Below are positions 45,283-59,901 of a DNA stretch of 64,000 nt, in pieces; the stretch's first letter is position 1; each line of letters starts with the position of its first letter. Source of the DNA: Erythroxylum novogranatense (lineage: Eukaryota; Streptophyta; Magnoliopsida; Malpighiales; Erythroxylaceae); assembly GCA_029891385.1 (NCBI GenBank), contig CM057233.1:56436063-56500062 (forward strand), in the 5' to 3' direction. A program made the position numbers and the translations under genes. Below the pieces are notes generated by a model, which was not told the origin of the DNA, searched no databases, and saw only the letters and a program-made list of their open reading frames with translations.

Positions 45283-46042
45283 CCATTCGCTTTGTTTATG
45301 GGAGGAAGAAGTCCAAAGGATTTCATAGGGCAAGATCCAACATGAATTGAAGGAAGAAAAACGTGAAGCATAGGAAGGAAGGAATTTGAGTGTTATTAGT
45401 AAATAAAGAGTAAATATGACAGGTTGTTATGCCATGCCACGGTTTGTTTGTAAACTGATGAGCTGGCCAAAAGTTTGTTACAGTTTTTCCTTATATAGCT
45501 TATCATAGAACAAAAAGGAGAGAGAAGAAAATGCTAATGAGTGTATCGGTTTAGGAGAAAAGGCAGGTTCTCAAATTCCTGCCGGTGAAATCAATATACA
45601 TATTCGGTTCCTTACATTATCTTCTACATTTCTTTACTGTTTTACTCAGTCCCTATCCCTACTCTATCATTGCCATCAAAGGCTCCCTTGAGATCAGCGT
45701 GAAGTTACCGAGGTAATCAAACTTATGGTTGACGTCTTCAAGCCCGAATCGTGTTTCCTAAAGTGCATTGCCATGCTCTAATGTACAATAGACGTCAGAT
45801 TAAGGACAGAAATATCAAACCGCATCGGAGCTTCAAATACAAAATAGTGTTACCTCTGGGAAGTAAGGTCCAAGCTAAAATTCTGTCTTCAATCCTTGCG
45901 AGTTTGTCATGCTGAAGTGCCAAAGATAACATTGATCAATCCTACAGGGAACTTTAATTCGTTAACTGACTACACTAAGTGCAAGAGAACTTTGAATTCA
46001 ATTTGATTATGTTTCTTCCCTTCCTCGAAGAAGGACAATCAT

Positions 46043-49000
46043 TGTAACATCTCATCTCCCATAGGAAGGGTTCATTGGTAATTTGGGACGGGTTAGGAGT
46101 ATTGGATTATAACTCGGCATGAACATACATCGTATAGCCTCTATAACTGATGATTGTTTTGCACATGCACATGGTAAACATGCATTCATGACATTTCCGG
46201 CATAAGTGTCTAATTGTGATCTTTTGTGAAATTTATGGGATAATTGTATTTGAAAAATTATTTGGAGTGCGCCATTGAGTGTTTTCCATTTTTTGAGATT
46301 TATGTGAATTTTTCTAGAATTTTTCGGGGTTCTTACCCGGACCGGAAAATTTCAACTGACTGGCTGAGTGAGCCTTTTTGTACTGAAAAGGATTGCCTAA
46401 TGGCATGAGATTAGTGAATAAATAATTGTGGGAATTATGTTAGTGTCATGTTTAGAGCTTAAGTGGGATTAGTGCTTAATTAATTGGGTTTAATTCAATT
46501 TTGTCTTTTCCATTCATTAAAAGCCAAGTGGCTTCTAGATTTTGTCCTATCTTATGCATCACCATCAACTTTTCATCATCACCTACGACTTCCTCCTTGT
46601 TCTTTTAAAATATATGACTCATTTGGAAGCTTATTACTCGTCCGAAACATTGCTTTTCTCCTTCCTTGGTGTGCTTTTCGTCTTCCTTCGTTGGTGGCTT
46701 CTTCACACAAGATAGTTTCTTGTTCTTTTGGCTTGCTCCCTCTTCCTTCTCATGTAAGGCTAGCTTAAACCTTGTCAAGAAGATGATATGTATGGGTGGA
46801 GGAGTGGTAGCCGTGAGTGGTGTTTAGGTTGTTCTAAGTGTTATAAGTTGAAAGTGTTAAAGACTAGAAGAGTTGAAGCAATTGGAACTTGCAACTTGAT
46901 TGGTGAGTAATTGATGTTTGTTTTATTCTTTTGATAGATAGAATCATTCATGGAGATCATTTATACATTTACTTGATCATCATAGTAGAAGGTTTGAATG
47001 GGTTAAAATGTATACATGGTTATGGATGAATGAATGACTATAAGTTCCATTGATTTTGGCTTGGTTTGGATTGAGTTTGTAAGGTTAGATGAATGGAAAA
47101 CTTAAGAAGATAATTTGTGTTAGTGCTGCCAAATTTTGTATAATCATGTAAGTATATGTTGTGATGAATTTGTGGTTGAATTAGAGGTATAATTGGATGC
47201 TTAGGGATGTATTATTGATATTAGAAGTGATAGGAGTTAGGTTAATGTTGAAATCTGGAAAATTGGTGTTTGATCTATTGAAATGTTTTGATCATAACTA
47301 ATTGTATAGGTGTGCAAATGAGGTGAAGTTTGTTCCCAATGAAACTTTGGGATGTTGGCTTCAACTTTGTGTGAAATAGGTGGTGTTAAATTGTAATGCT
47401 AGAAGGGCAAAATTTTACATGGAAAGTTACTGTTTTATTGCCTGTGAACAGTACCCACAGTTATGACCTGATTACTTTGTTGATTTTTCTACATTAATTG
47501 ATATGGAACTAGGAAAAATGGTCTTTATGAAAGTTGAGGCATATTGAGTTAGCTTTCCATTGCCACTGATCCTGCTAATTTTCGAGTTGTATATTGGGAG
47601 ATATGAACTGATTTCTATTGATTGGTTTTATGCTTTTTGGAGAAACCTAGTAAAAGTGTTGGTTTTGTGAGCCGTCTGCTTGGGAGCAATTTTAGCAATT
47701 TTTGTGGACTGAATTGGTGTGAGTGATCTTCTGCAAAGTTGTAGAGGAAGAAATTATCTTGAAAATGATATATGGTGTGTAATTTTTAGAGGTCAGAGTT
47801 GGGAGTTACGATTTTACAAAAACTGAACCTAAACTAGATTGTGAATGGCTGATCATGACAGTAGCTTCCATAACAGCTTTGAAATTGTTAGAAATCGAAT
47901 TGGAGTTTGAGTTCTTCATAAAAATTGAAGTTTGAGATCTTAGTTTTTCAGAGATATAAGGTAGTGAATTTTGTGACTTTTGTGCTAAGAGATATGCTGT
48001 TTGGAAAATTACTGTCCAGATTGGTATATTTCAGAGGGTTGATGCTTTGGTGAATTGTTTGACACTGTTAGCAAGTGAATCTGATTTTGGGTTGTCATGA
48101 AAGTTGTAGATAACATTGTGAACTTTCTGAGCATATTTATTGTGTTATTTTTGACTGAGGAAATGAGTAGTTACTGAATTTGCAATGTACTGCCCTGTTT
48201 TTATAGGTTTTGAGTGGGCAATAGGTTTGATTGGATTTTTGATACCCTTAGGGGTGAAATTGATTTTTATGGTCTTCATGAGAATGGTAGAACTTTTCAT
48301 GATCTTTCCAACAAGCTATGGTTTGTATTTTTTCGATTTGTTTGCAAAGAGTTATGGGTGTTGGAAATTCGGATTGGAAATAGGAAAAAAATAGGAAAAA
48401 GAAAGGGAGTAGAACCTCGCCGGATCGCTAGGGCGACGCCTCGCCCCCGCGAGGCGAGGTAAGATGGCCCCGTCGCTAGGGCGACGCCTCGCCCTCTCGA
48501 CGAGGTGAAGCGAGTCGGCCTCGCTAGGGCGACGCCTCGCCCCAGCGAGGCAGGCGCAGATATATATATATTTTTTATTATTTTTTTAATTATTATTTGG
48601 CATTAAATGACCTAATTGTTTCTTTTGTCAATTTCTTTTCCGTCCGACGTCCGATTGACCTGATTCTTGAGGCATCGGATTCATAGAACATTTAATTTCA
48701 TTTTGTGAGAAATTGGGAATTTTTAGACGGGAAATTGATGTGGCCCCTGTAACGAGCCTTTAATCACTTATTTTGTTTAATTGGGGACCTATAGAGTGTC
48801 TCAATTGCATGCACCGGCGTCAATAGGTTTCTAATTTGTAGACGGATTTTATTATGAGAAAATTTTGGATTAGGGCCGGGAATGCCATGAACATGCATTA
48901 TACACGTTTTACTTATTCCATATGCATTGTTTGATATTTCTAATTATACAGTTGGTAATGTGTACTCATTTTCATTGTTATAGAGGCTCAGTTGGAACGT

Positions 49001-50120
49001 CATCCCACGGACGTTGCAGAGACTTCCCGGCATTAGCTCGGAAGTTATTAGGTGAGTAACCTAGATGGTTCCTCGGTTAGTAAGTGTTTATAATTCTGCA
49101 CTTAGAACCCTGTGGAGAATAATGGTGGGAAAATTGTGTTTGTTTGTGCCTAGGTTGCGGACCGGAGGTCCGATGGATTGGAGAATTCTGATATAGAAGT
49201 GTTATATGTGATTTTCTTGCGATTACCTGTGCGAGACTTATGTGTATATGTTGAGTTGGGATCTGATATAATGTTAGTGTTGTTTTATTTGGATATATGC
49301 ATTTCATGCATAATGGCATCGATGAATTGGCGGTTGTGACGGAAGCGACCAACGAGCTTAAAGCTCAACGTGATTGGGCCTTGAGCCCACATGATTGAGC
49401 CTATGGCTCACCGCTTAATGTGCCCTTAATGGGGCGATTCTGAAGCGCGATCACAACAACGTAATAAATTGGAAAAACGTCTCATACACATTTCATGTGC
49501 ATTTGAATTGGTTCTTTGGATTGTTATGAAAATTATGTGGTACTACTAAATGTGATTTGGTGAGATAATTGTGCGTATCTATGTTATGTATGTGTATATG
49601 CATGAATTGGGTGAACCATCGATGATGGTTCCTCACTGAGTTCGCAAAATCACCCAAAATTTGCAATTATTTTTCAGGACTCAGAAGAATACCCCGTTAG
49701 GCAACGGGCGTATAACGTTGTTGGGTATTGAAGTAAAGAAGAGATCGGGATCAGTTTTCGTCTGCATTAGTTTCCAATAGAATTGTTTTCCAAAATGACT
49801 AATTGTATGTGAAATGGGCCAATGTGGTTCTGTTTTGTACATAAAATGGTTATTGTAATTTATGGTCGACCATTTGTAATAATCAGAATCGATTGTATTA
49901 ATCGAAAATGTTTATCTATGCACGTTGATGCAAATGGTCTCTCGTGTTCAGCATACGTGTGTAAATGAAAGAAAAAGGAAATGGCTTTGATGGAATGAAT
50001 GTTTGAAAAAATTTTATACTGAGTTTCGACTGAGTGATGTAGCATGCCACCCTCGCGGGGCACGGACTCGGATATCACCATTGATGTCGGGTTCAGGTCA
50101 CGCGGGAATGGGGTGTTACA
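46043..50120. mobile_element. 4.08 kb solo-LTR-like insertion in P4H intron
   Basis: Bounded by ATCAT at 46038-46042 and ATCAT at 50121-50125. It begins TGTAACATCTC and ends GGGTGTTACA, so it has LTR-type TG...CA ends and short inverted termini. No gag or pol is readable and no internal LTR pair was seen, so a solo LTR of a large Gypsy element (for example Tekay-like) is the best fit. It contains a 48 bp GC-rich tandem repeat at 48426-48560 and the LTR phrase TCCGACGTCCGATTGACC (about 48643). Small frames within it are not convincing genes. Confidence 0.75.
48426..48560. repeat. 48 bp GC-rich tandem repeat
   Basis: CGCTAGGGCGACGCCTCGCC starts at 48426, 48474 and 48522, an exact 48 bp period. 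Each unit also has a GCGAGGCG-type inverted partner. Confidence 0.92.
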
Positions 50121-51119
50121 ATCATACAATTTCCAATTGTGATCCTTGCTAATTGGATCATCCATATACCATGGAAGAAGAAGCTCCATGACAAACTTGG
50201 ACAGAACAGACTACTTGAACACCAAGCGTTTATATTTATTAGCACCCTTTGAGCAAATGCTATGTTTGAAAGAACATACATCTAAGATTGGCAAACAAAC
50301 ATGAAGATGGATCAGAAATCAGAAATTTTACTGGCCAACTACACTTTGTAAGATACCGCATTTTCTATAAGAATGAAGAGAAATGGGAGAAGACAATAGA
50401 TTACAGCACAATATCATCTACAAGCAAAGAAATATAGGCCTGCTTGTCATCCACATCGGAATAAATGGAGTTTCCCCGAGAAAACCTGCTAAAGGAGGAT
50501 GGAGCCATATGACCACTTACATCTATTCTTAAAAGAGATTTTGAGCTTTCATGACCCTCTCCAGAAGATGCTTCTTTTATATCTTGTGACTGAGATCAAA
50601 GGAAGTACTTTCAAGTTATCTCCAATAAATCAAACGACGACCAACATATTGAAAGTAATAATGCAAACATCAGACAAGAATATACCAACGAAATAAGATG
50701 ATCACATTCATCATCCGTCAAAACCCTTTATATAAAAAACCTCGAATGAAAAACAAAAGAATGTCATACTCTTGGCCGGGAAACCATTCAAGCATTGCGA
50801 ATGAAGGGCGTGCATCGGTTATTCACAATTGAATCTAAGTTTCTAAAGATTAAAATGAAGCAAAAACAACTCAGACACGTAAAATACAACATACAAGCAA
50901 TGACAATTACAAGTGCCATCCACTATAACAAAAGGTGAACAATGCAAAAGTTAATCGAACTACCTGACCTGGGTCGCCAAGATAGCTGGACTACTTGCGA
51001 TGGATCAACTTTGTTGCCTCGAGCTAAGCTAACTCTTCCAAGTTTACTATTTAGCACTTTGTTCCTCAATTCTTTCCTGCTACTAAACATAAAAGGAGAA
51101 AAAAAAAAGAAAGAAGAAG

Positions 51120-52490
51120 CTTGACATGGGATAAAAACAATTAACCAACCAAAGAAAACAACTCATATAAAATTTAACGAACTAATGAATGAAATCTCAA
51201 AACAATAGATAACAAGGATCAGAGAATAATCATTAATAGATCAACATATACAAAAATGAAAAATAACTGCACATCTTTCCTCGCGAGAAAAGAAGTTAGC
51301 ATCATAACTCCACAAACCAGACTTAAGTACTCGTACAGTCCAGAAAAATAAGACTAGTTTTTTATCCTTGAGAACAGATAATCAGGATAAACAACTACAA
51401 CCCATTAACACACAAGAAGATTCACATCACTGGTTTTCGTCTGAAGAATAATGCCAGAAACTGTAAGCCAGAGATCGAGGACAAAATCAAATTACGATGA
51501 AAGAGATACAATCTGAGCAAAATTCACTGCAAAATTCATTCAAAAATCACAAATTATATCAAATCACAAATTATATCCTATGGAACCAGTCGGATAACGT
51601 AGAGTAGAAGGAAACAGAAATGGGTTTCTTTACCTTTCTGCAAAAGAGCTGAAGACTGGACCAGTAAGCGCAACAAAAAAGAGAATGTACAAAAGGGAAG
51701 CCATTTACGAACGAGATCTAGAGTGGCAGAGAAAACACAAAACCCAGATGATAAGTTTCAGACCAAATTCAACAGAATCTTTATCTATGCGTGAAGTTTG
51801 AGAAGCTCAGGTTGTTAGTTGGTTAGTTCTCCATTGGGCTCTCACTTTCATGAGGCCGAAGCTTACCCTTTTATTTATCTTCCCAAAGAATGTTTAGAGT
51901 TAATGCTCTTGTCCAATAAGTACACCTTGTTGTCTCCTCTTTTTTTTTCTTTTTAAATAATTAGAAAAAATTAGAATGCTTTTAATTTCAAATATATTTT
52001 TATTATTGATAAATCTGAACTCACAATCACTATCATTTAGATGTGTAATAGGTAAATTTTTTGGATTGACGCAATAGCCTGCAAATCACACCAACAAAAT
52101 ACTCTGTATTAGGCAAGTCCTGTACGACAAGCTCGATTGAGAGAGCGTAAATAGGGGATTTAAACACAAGACCTTTTGACCTCATGCCCTTCACTACACT
52201 AACTCGATCACCCCTTAAGTGCAATAATAATATTTGAAGTGCAATTTTAGATAGTTTTATAATAATTAAGATATGTAGATTTCTCAATTTAGTTAATAAG
52301 TTATTTAAATAGAATTGGGCAAAAAAATAGTGATATAATTATAATTTAAATAATGCACAAGTTATTTAAATTATAATACATATCCACTAAAGTGTGATCG
52401 TGAAGGTAAAAGGCTTAAACGACACCGTTTGTCCAAACTAAATTTGACAAAATCACCCTCTTCATTCACTTATTTTACCACTTCTGGTAT
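51120..52490. other. Intergenic region between P4H exon 1 and eL36
   Basis: 51120-51633 is P4H intron 1 and 51634-51704 is exon 1. From 51705 to about 52490 lies the shared upstream region of two divergent genes. It is AT-rich with no further gene; reading frames near 52033-52287 are short and unsupported. Confidence 0.6.
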
Positions 52491-52491
52491 G

Positions 52492-52577
52492 TATATAAAG
52501 GGATCGACAAACGCACCAAAGCCCTAATTCGTCTGTACCCGCCTAACCTGTTCGTTCGCTGCTTCAACTTTCGGGAG
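52492..52577 (+). promoter_or_regulatory. eL36 core promoter and first non-coding exon
   Basis: TATATAAA at 52492-52499, followed after about 25-30 bases by GCCCTAATTCG (52523-52533), a telo-box-like element common near the start sites of plant ribosomal protein genes. The first exon ends at 52577 before a GTACC donor. Confidence 0.65.
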
Positions 52578-53114
52578 GTACCTTCTTTCTCATTTCCTCT
52601 TCTCTATTTGTGAGATTAGTACTTTTATCTACTGGTTTGCTGAGAAAATGCACGAAAATTTTAAGACTTTGTGTCCCTAGTTTTGTTCTTTTCTCAGAAA
52701 TTTGAAATAGTTCCGGAGCTAGTGTAAGTAGTTTTAAGATATCCGTGACCGTGTTAGTGAAATTTAATGTTTTAGGGAGGGTTTGTAAGTAATTAATCTT
52801 GCAGTGATGGTTGTGTTCGGATGCGATCTTTTTACAATGGATTTTATTTGGAAAGTTCTGTTTGACTTGAAAAGTTTGTTTGCAGTTTTTGTACGAACTG
52901 TTTGCTGTCTCACTGAAACCTGTTAACTGATCTAGTTTGTGGTATGATCTTTGATAACTCATTAATCCTTTCAGGTGTTTGACTGAGGTTATCAAAGCAT
53001 TTCAGTTGTTAGTGCTAAGAATTTTAAAGAAAAAAATTATCGTCTTTATCTTTTAGGGGTTACCTTGATTGAGTGCTTTTGGTTTATAGACTGAGTAACT
53101 GTTGTTGGTGTTAG
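52578..53114 (+). other. eL36 5' UTR intron
   Basis: T-rich intron starting GTACC and ending TTAG at 53114, three bases before the start codon. A leader intron is typical of plant ribosomal protein genes. The splice sites are inferred from sequence only. Confidence 0.6.
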
Positions 53115-53117
53115 GTA

Positions 53118-53822
<705 letters not shown>

Positions 53823-54288
53823 AGTGCCATTCTCAATTTTAAAGTCTGCAATGAATTGAATCGTTGTTTTGCGGTTAGAAACTAGTCAGAGGTTTTTTTG
53901 TTGTTAAAGACTGAATCTTATGCCCTGAACTTTGTTTTGTTCAAATGAAATCAAACGATGATTTTTCAATTTTTATTTACATTATATTACATAAATCATA
54001 AATTTGTGATGTGGCCAAACCCAATTAGCTTCACTGAGCTAAATTATTCACTTGAAAGTGCGATTTATCTCTCAGAAGTTGTTCACAACATTTATTGGAC
54101 AATGTTACAAGGAACAAAACCATTCCATGTGAATGGTAAATACATTCGTATTGAGTCAAGACCCATTTAATTTTTGAAAATTAAGTGCAAATTTGTAAAA
54201 ATGATACAACAAATGTTACAAACTGAAGTTTAAGCAGTGACTAGAGACAAATCTTATTAATATATGAAGCAAAATGTAAGGGTTGTAT
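53823..54288. other. Convergent 3' regions of eL36 and SLH-protein gene
   Basis: 3' UTR sequence of eL36 (plus) and of the downstream gene (minus). AT-rich, with no further gene seen. Confidence 0.55.
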
Positions 54289-54823
54289 TCACGGCTTAAA
54301 CTTCTGAGTGATCTTTCCTACTCCATCTCTGCAGTCCTCTGCCATACGCCTTGCACCTTCCATGATGGCCGAACTAAATTCTGCACATCCTCTCACCTTC
54401 TCCTTGATATCCACACTAATTTCCCCATTGTTCTGGTTCAATTTTTGCATGGATTCACTAGCTTTCAATACAGCTGCATCTTTTAGTTCCTTGGCCTGTA
54501 AACCTGTTCTAATAGCCCACTCCTTCAAAATTGAAATGAACAAGAGTATCTTCTGTATGATCCTATCAATTACTCCTCTAGACTTCTCTCTTACATTATC
54601 TGCCATTAACTTGAGCTTATCCACCAAGTTTTCTGCTCTGCTAACTGTTCCTTCAATGGACATTTGCTGTCCAGCGGTAAGCAAGGTAACTCCAGCAGTA
54701 CTCTCGTCACGAAGATCACTGTCAACAACGACCTTGATGCCCTGCCTCTCCCGACGATCTCTGGCCTCTTCCAAGGCTTTTGCCTGTTCTCTAGCTCTCT
54801 TTGCCTCATCCTCAGCCCAAGCC
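54289..54823 (-). CDS. C-terminal exon of a plastid-type SLH-domain protein
   Basis: A clean exon of about 178 codons on the minus strand, from a 3' splice site (TACTGAG|GGCTTGG at 54825/54823) to TGA at 54289. The start RAWAEDEAKRAREQAKALEE, followed by GIKVVVDSDLRDES, recalls the C-terminal part of plant S-layer-homology-domain proteins of the chloroplast; I assign this from memory of the family. The rest is mostly helical: LVDKLKLMADNVREKSRGVI, a hydrophobic patch IIQKILLFISILKEW (possible membrane contact), and SMQKLNQNNGEISVDIKEKV. It lacks stops and frameshifts, unlike eL36 next door. No upstream exon was recognised between 54824 and 64000. Confidence 0.65.
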
Positions 54824-55619
54824 CTCAGTAACAAAATTGAAAATGAATGCCACTTATCCCTATGGTTTTATACAGGAAGATTCGGAATGTTAAATCCCCA
54901 AAGTGTAGGACATCTACGCACTGAAAGTCAAATTACGACTACCATCAATCATACAACACAACCAACTCAACCATCACATATTAATTACCACTAACGTTAT
55001 GTCAAACAACTATTTATTAACACAAACATTCCAGATATATTATATTGAATACCAAAACGTAAAATAGAAAGATAGAAGTTATATCACATGCAGAACATAA
55101 ATAGCTACATTTATTTTACGAGGGCAGGTGTGTAAGAAAACAATATAAAAACACAGTCATTTTCTAAGTTTCTGCACAACATAAAGTAATGGTTTTAATT
55201 TGTTACACCTGAGAAGGAGATGAAAACTATACAAGCTGTCTGTAATAACGCAGGTTGTTGGAGAAGGTGCTCTGCTTATTTTCATGAACAGTACATTACT
55301 TTTTCAAAATTATATTACCAAATTCATTCATTGGTGGGAATTGTTTCAGACCATTTATTTAGAAATGACAAGTCTTTCCCAGCTCATCATTATTGTTAAT
55401 TAATGCCTACAGAATTTATTAATATTCTATATGTTTATTCTTCTTCGTTTTAATTGCTTAATATAATGTAATGAAAGACTTTGTTCATTTCCGTTTATTT
55501 CAATAATTATAAGAGCTAATTGAATTATATAATTGAATTACATAAACAACAACGCAAATAATAATACCGAATTTAATAATGTAATGACTAATAATAGACA
55601 TTTGTAATTCATATAATAA
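54824..55619. other. Likely intron of the SLH-protein gene, AT-rich
   Basis: Starts with the inferred acceptor side of the minus-strand exon. AT-rich, with no coding sequence recognised. Confidence 0.45.
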
Positions 55620-57935
<2,316 letters not shown>

Positions 57936-59640
57936 AACGGACTTTCTCGGACGAATTGGCACAGTTTTGGCCGTATGTGTCCGTTAAACGGACATGCATG
58001 TCCTTTTAACGGACAGCTACAGGTCACCTTGGGGAATTTGTGATTTTGACCAGTTTTGAGGCCGAATTTGGTTTCGAGGCCTCTAATACGAATTGTAGAT
58101 CGTGATCTTATCTTTCAAATGGAGTCAGAACAAAGTCATTTGGATATTTTTAGAGAAAGTTATGGCATTTGCGCCAAAAGAGTTTCAAATCGATTTCTGT
58201 TTTGAACATGTTGAGTTGTTTTGATCATAACTCACGTATCTGACCTCGGATTGAGGCGATTCTTGAAGCGTTGGATCCCTAACATATGTATCTTTCTCTC
58301 CATGAAAATTTGTATCAATTGGAATTGTATTGAAAAAGTTTGATTGAATCATATGATAGTCAGAATGTTTTGTTTCATTCTGACCTTGCTATTTTTCCTT
58401 CCTCATTCGACCTTATCAAATCATTTGCTTATATCTTTTTCGTCCGACATCCGAATGACTTAGTTCTCGAAGCGTTGGATTCCTAAGACAATGAAGTTCA
58501 TGATTATGTGAAAATTATAAATTTTAGAAATTTAATTGAGCAAGATTATGTGAATCAAAGTGAGTCAGGAAAGTTTCTGAACATAGTTCAGTACTTTGCG
58601 AATTTTGGGATCTGTAGTGGTCCGATTGAAGCGATGTTTGAGGCATAATAAAGTTAAGACATGGGGCTACAATTGTTATGAAGGAACCAAATTTCATTTT
58701 AGCCTTTGAGGATGTCTATTTGTGGAAGGAAGTGAATTGCTAGAAAATGTATTAGCAAATGATATGTTCGGCATGTTTAGGCTATAACTTTTGATGTAGT
58801 GCTCCAAATTGAATGATTCTTAGGGCATTATGAAATTAAGACATAGAGGAACAATTCTCTAGAAGGAAGTTTTAGCAAATTCCTTCATTTAGATGTGACA
58901 ACATTTGTCCAAAAGTGAGCATAACTTGAAGAAACATTCAGGGGCATTTCTGGAAGACAACTTAAGGAGTAAAGTTTAAAGGCATATGAGGAAGGGCATT
59001 TGGGTCTTTGACACCCATTTTAATGACATGGCATGTATTAAAAGGAGTAGGGGTCGTGGGTTCTAGAGGCAAGTCACGAAAATGTTAAAAGAAGAGGAAG
59101 AAAAGAAAGAGAAAAGGAGAAAGAAAAGGTGATTTCGTGGAGAAGAAGGAGAGAAGAGCTAGGGCTGATGTTTTCAAGGTCTTCAAGAAAGATTTTCAAG
59201 ATGTTCAAGAAGGGAAAAATGTGGAGGATGAAGAGAGCTTCATTTGGAGCTAAGCTATGTCAAAAATAGAGAAAGAAAAGGTAAGAGTTAAATGTTGATC
59301 TTTGAGTTTTAAGTAAAATTCTGGTTTAGATTACTTGAAATAGGTGTGGGTTTGGTAGTTATAAGCTCAATTTTGATGTTTAGGCCTTAAGTAATGGTTG
59401 ATTTTGAATGAGAAGTATTAAGGGTTATACCCAATTGTATGAGCTGGAGAATTTTGAAGTTTTTGGGTTTAGCTATCATGAATTTAGTATGAGTTTGATG
59501 TTTATGTAAACAATTTTGAGAATTATGATGGATATGATATTGGATTTGGGTTGATTATGGCTTAGGTGATTTTAAGTTGGAAGAGAGAGAGAAGTAAAGA
59601 TCAAATTGAGGATTGGAGCAAGCTCATGGCATGGATAAGA
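57936..59640. mobile_element. LTR-like sequence, Gypsy type
   Basis: It has a 38-base near-palindrome at 57978-58015, two copies of the phrase TCCGA(C/T)... with TCTTGAAGCGTTGGAT (58260 and 58470 regions) also seen in the 46043-50120 LTR, and a purine-rich leader-like part at 59090-59170. No gag/pol reading is present. The limits and orientation (probably plus) are uncertain. Confidence 0.5.
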
Positions 59641-59901
59641 GGTGGGTAACATATTTATTTTGCAAATTATAAGCTAATTAATAATGTTGGTTTGTTAAGC
59701 TATTGTTTTTAAATGAGTTGACTAAATTGACTTTTGGGATGATTTATGAAAGATTGGTTTCATCGTTTTCCGAATGAATCAAGAACCGTTTCGGACTTTC
59801 AAACGAAATGATTAATTTAACTGTTTTCCAAAGGATTTGAAGGATTTTTGATGAAAAGAGCATGATGATTGAATTTTTATGTTGATTGTTTGAGAATATG
59901 T
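59641..59901. other. Non-coding flank of Copia-B
   Basis: AT-rich DNA with no recognised feature. TATGT at 59897-59901 is the candidate left target duplication of Copia-B; its partner lies outside the window. Confidence 0.4.

Larger units (their letters stand above)
45283..51119 (-). repeat. Right arm of inverted duplication, P4H part
   Basis: Reverse complement of 25957-27707, opened at 46043-50120 by a 4.08 kb insertion. Arms differ by scattered substitutions and small indels. Unlike the left arm, this side continues beyond 51119 into P4H exon 1 and the eL36 gene, so it is probably the ancestral location. Confidence 0.92.
45659..51704 (-). pseudogene. Prolyl 4-hydroxylase-like gene, truncated and interrupted
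   Basis: Minus-strand plant P4H-like gene. Family members are 2-oxoglutarate/iron-dependent oxygenases of the secretory pathway that hydroxylate proline. Exon 1 (51704-51634) encodes a signal-peptide-like start MASLLYILFFVALTGPVFSS and has a GTAAAG donor. Further exons: 50969-51082 (RKELRNK, then SWRP), 50686-50740 (DDECDHLISL), 50521-50589, one probable from about 50486, 45854-45911 (KLARIEDRILAWTLLPR) and 45659-45777. Exon 3 is short of T residues and the last exon has a premature TAG (ACTTTAGGA). The gene stops where the CACTA fragment begins; the C-terminal catalytic half is missing. Intron 5 holds the 4 kb insertion. Non-functional as an enzyme. Confidence 0.8.

Noticed and set aside
46484..48462. 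Several 69-94 codon frames in the 4 kb insertion
   Set aside because: No domain, no codon pattern, no initiation context; expected by chance in T-rich LTR DNA.
52033..52287. 84-codon minus-strand frame upstream of eL36
   Set aside because: No recognised domain, and it sits in AT-rich intergenic DNA with no splice or promoter support.
54308..54994. 228-codon plus-strand frame over the SLH-protein exon
   Set aside because: The minus strand has the recognisable protein, a splice site and a stop in the right place; the plus frame is its shadow.
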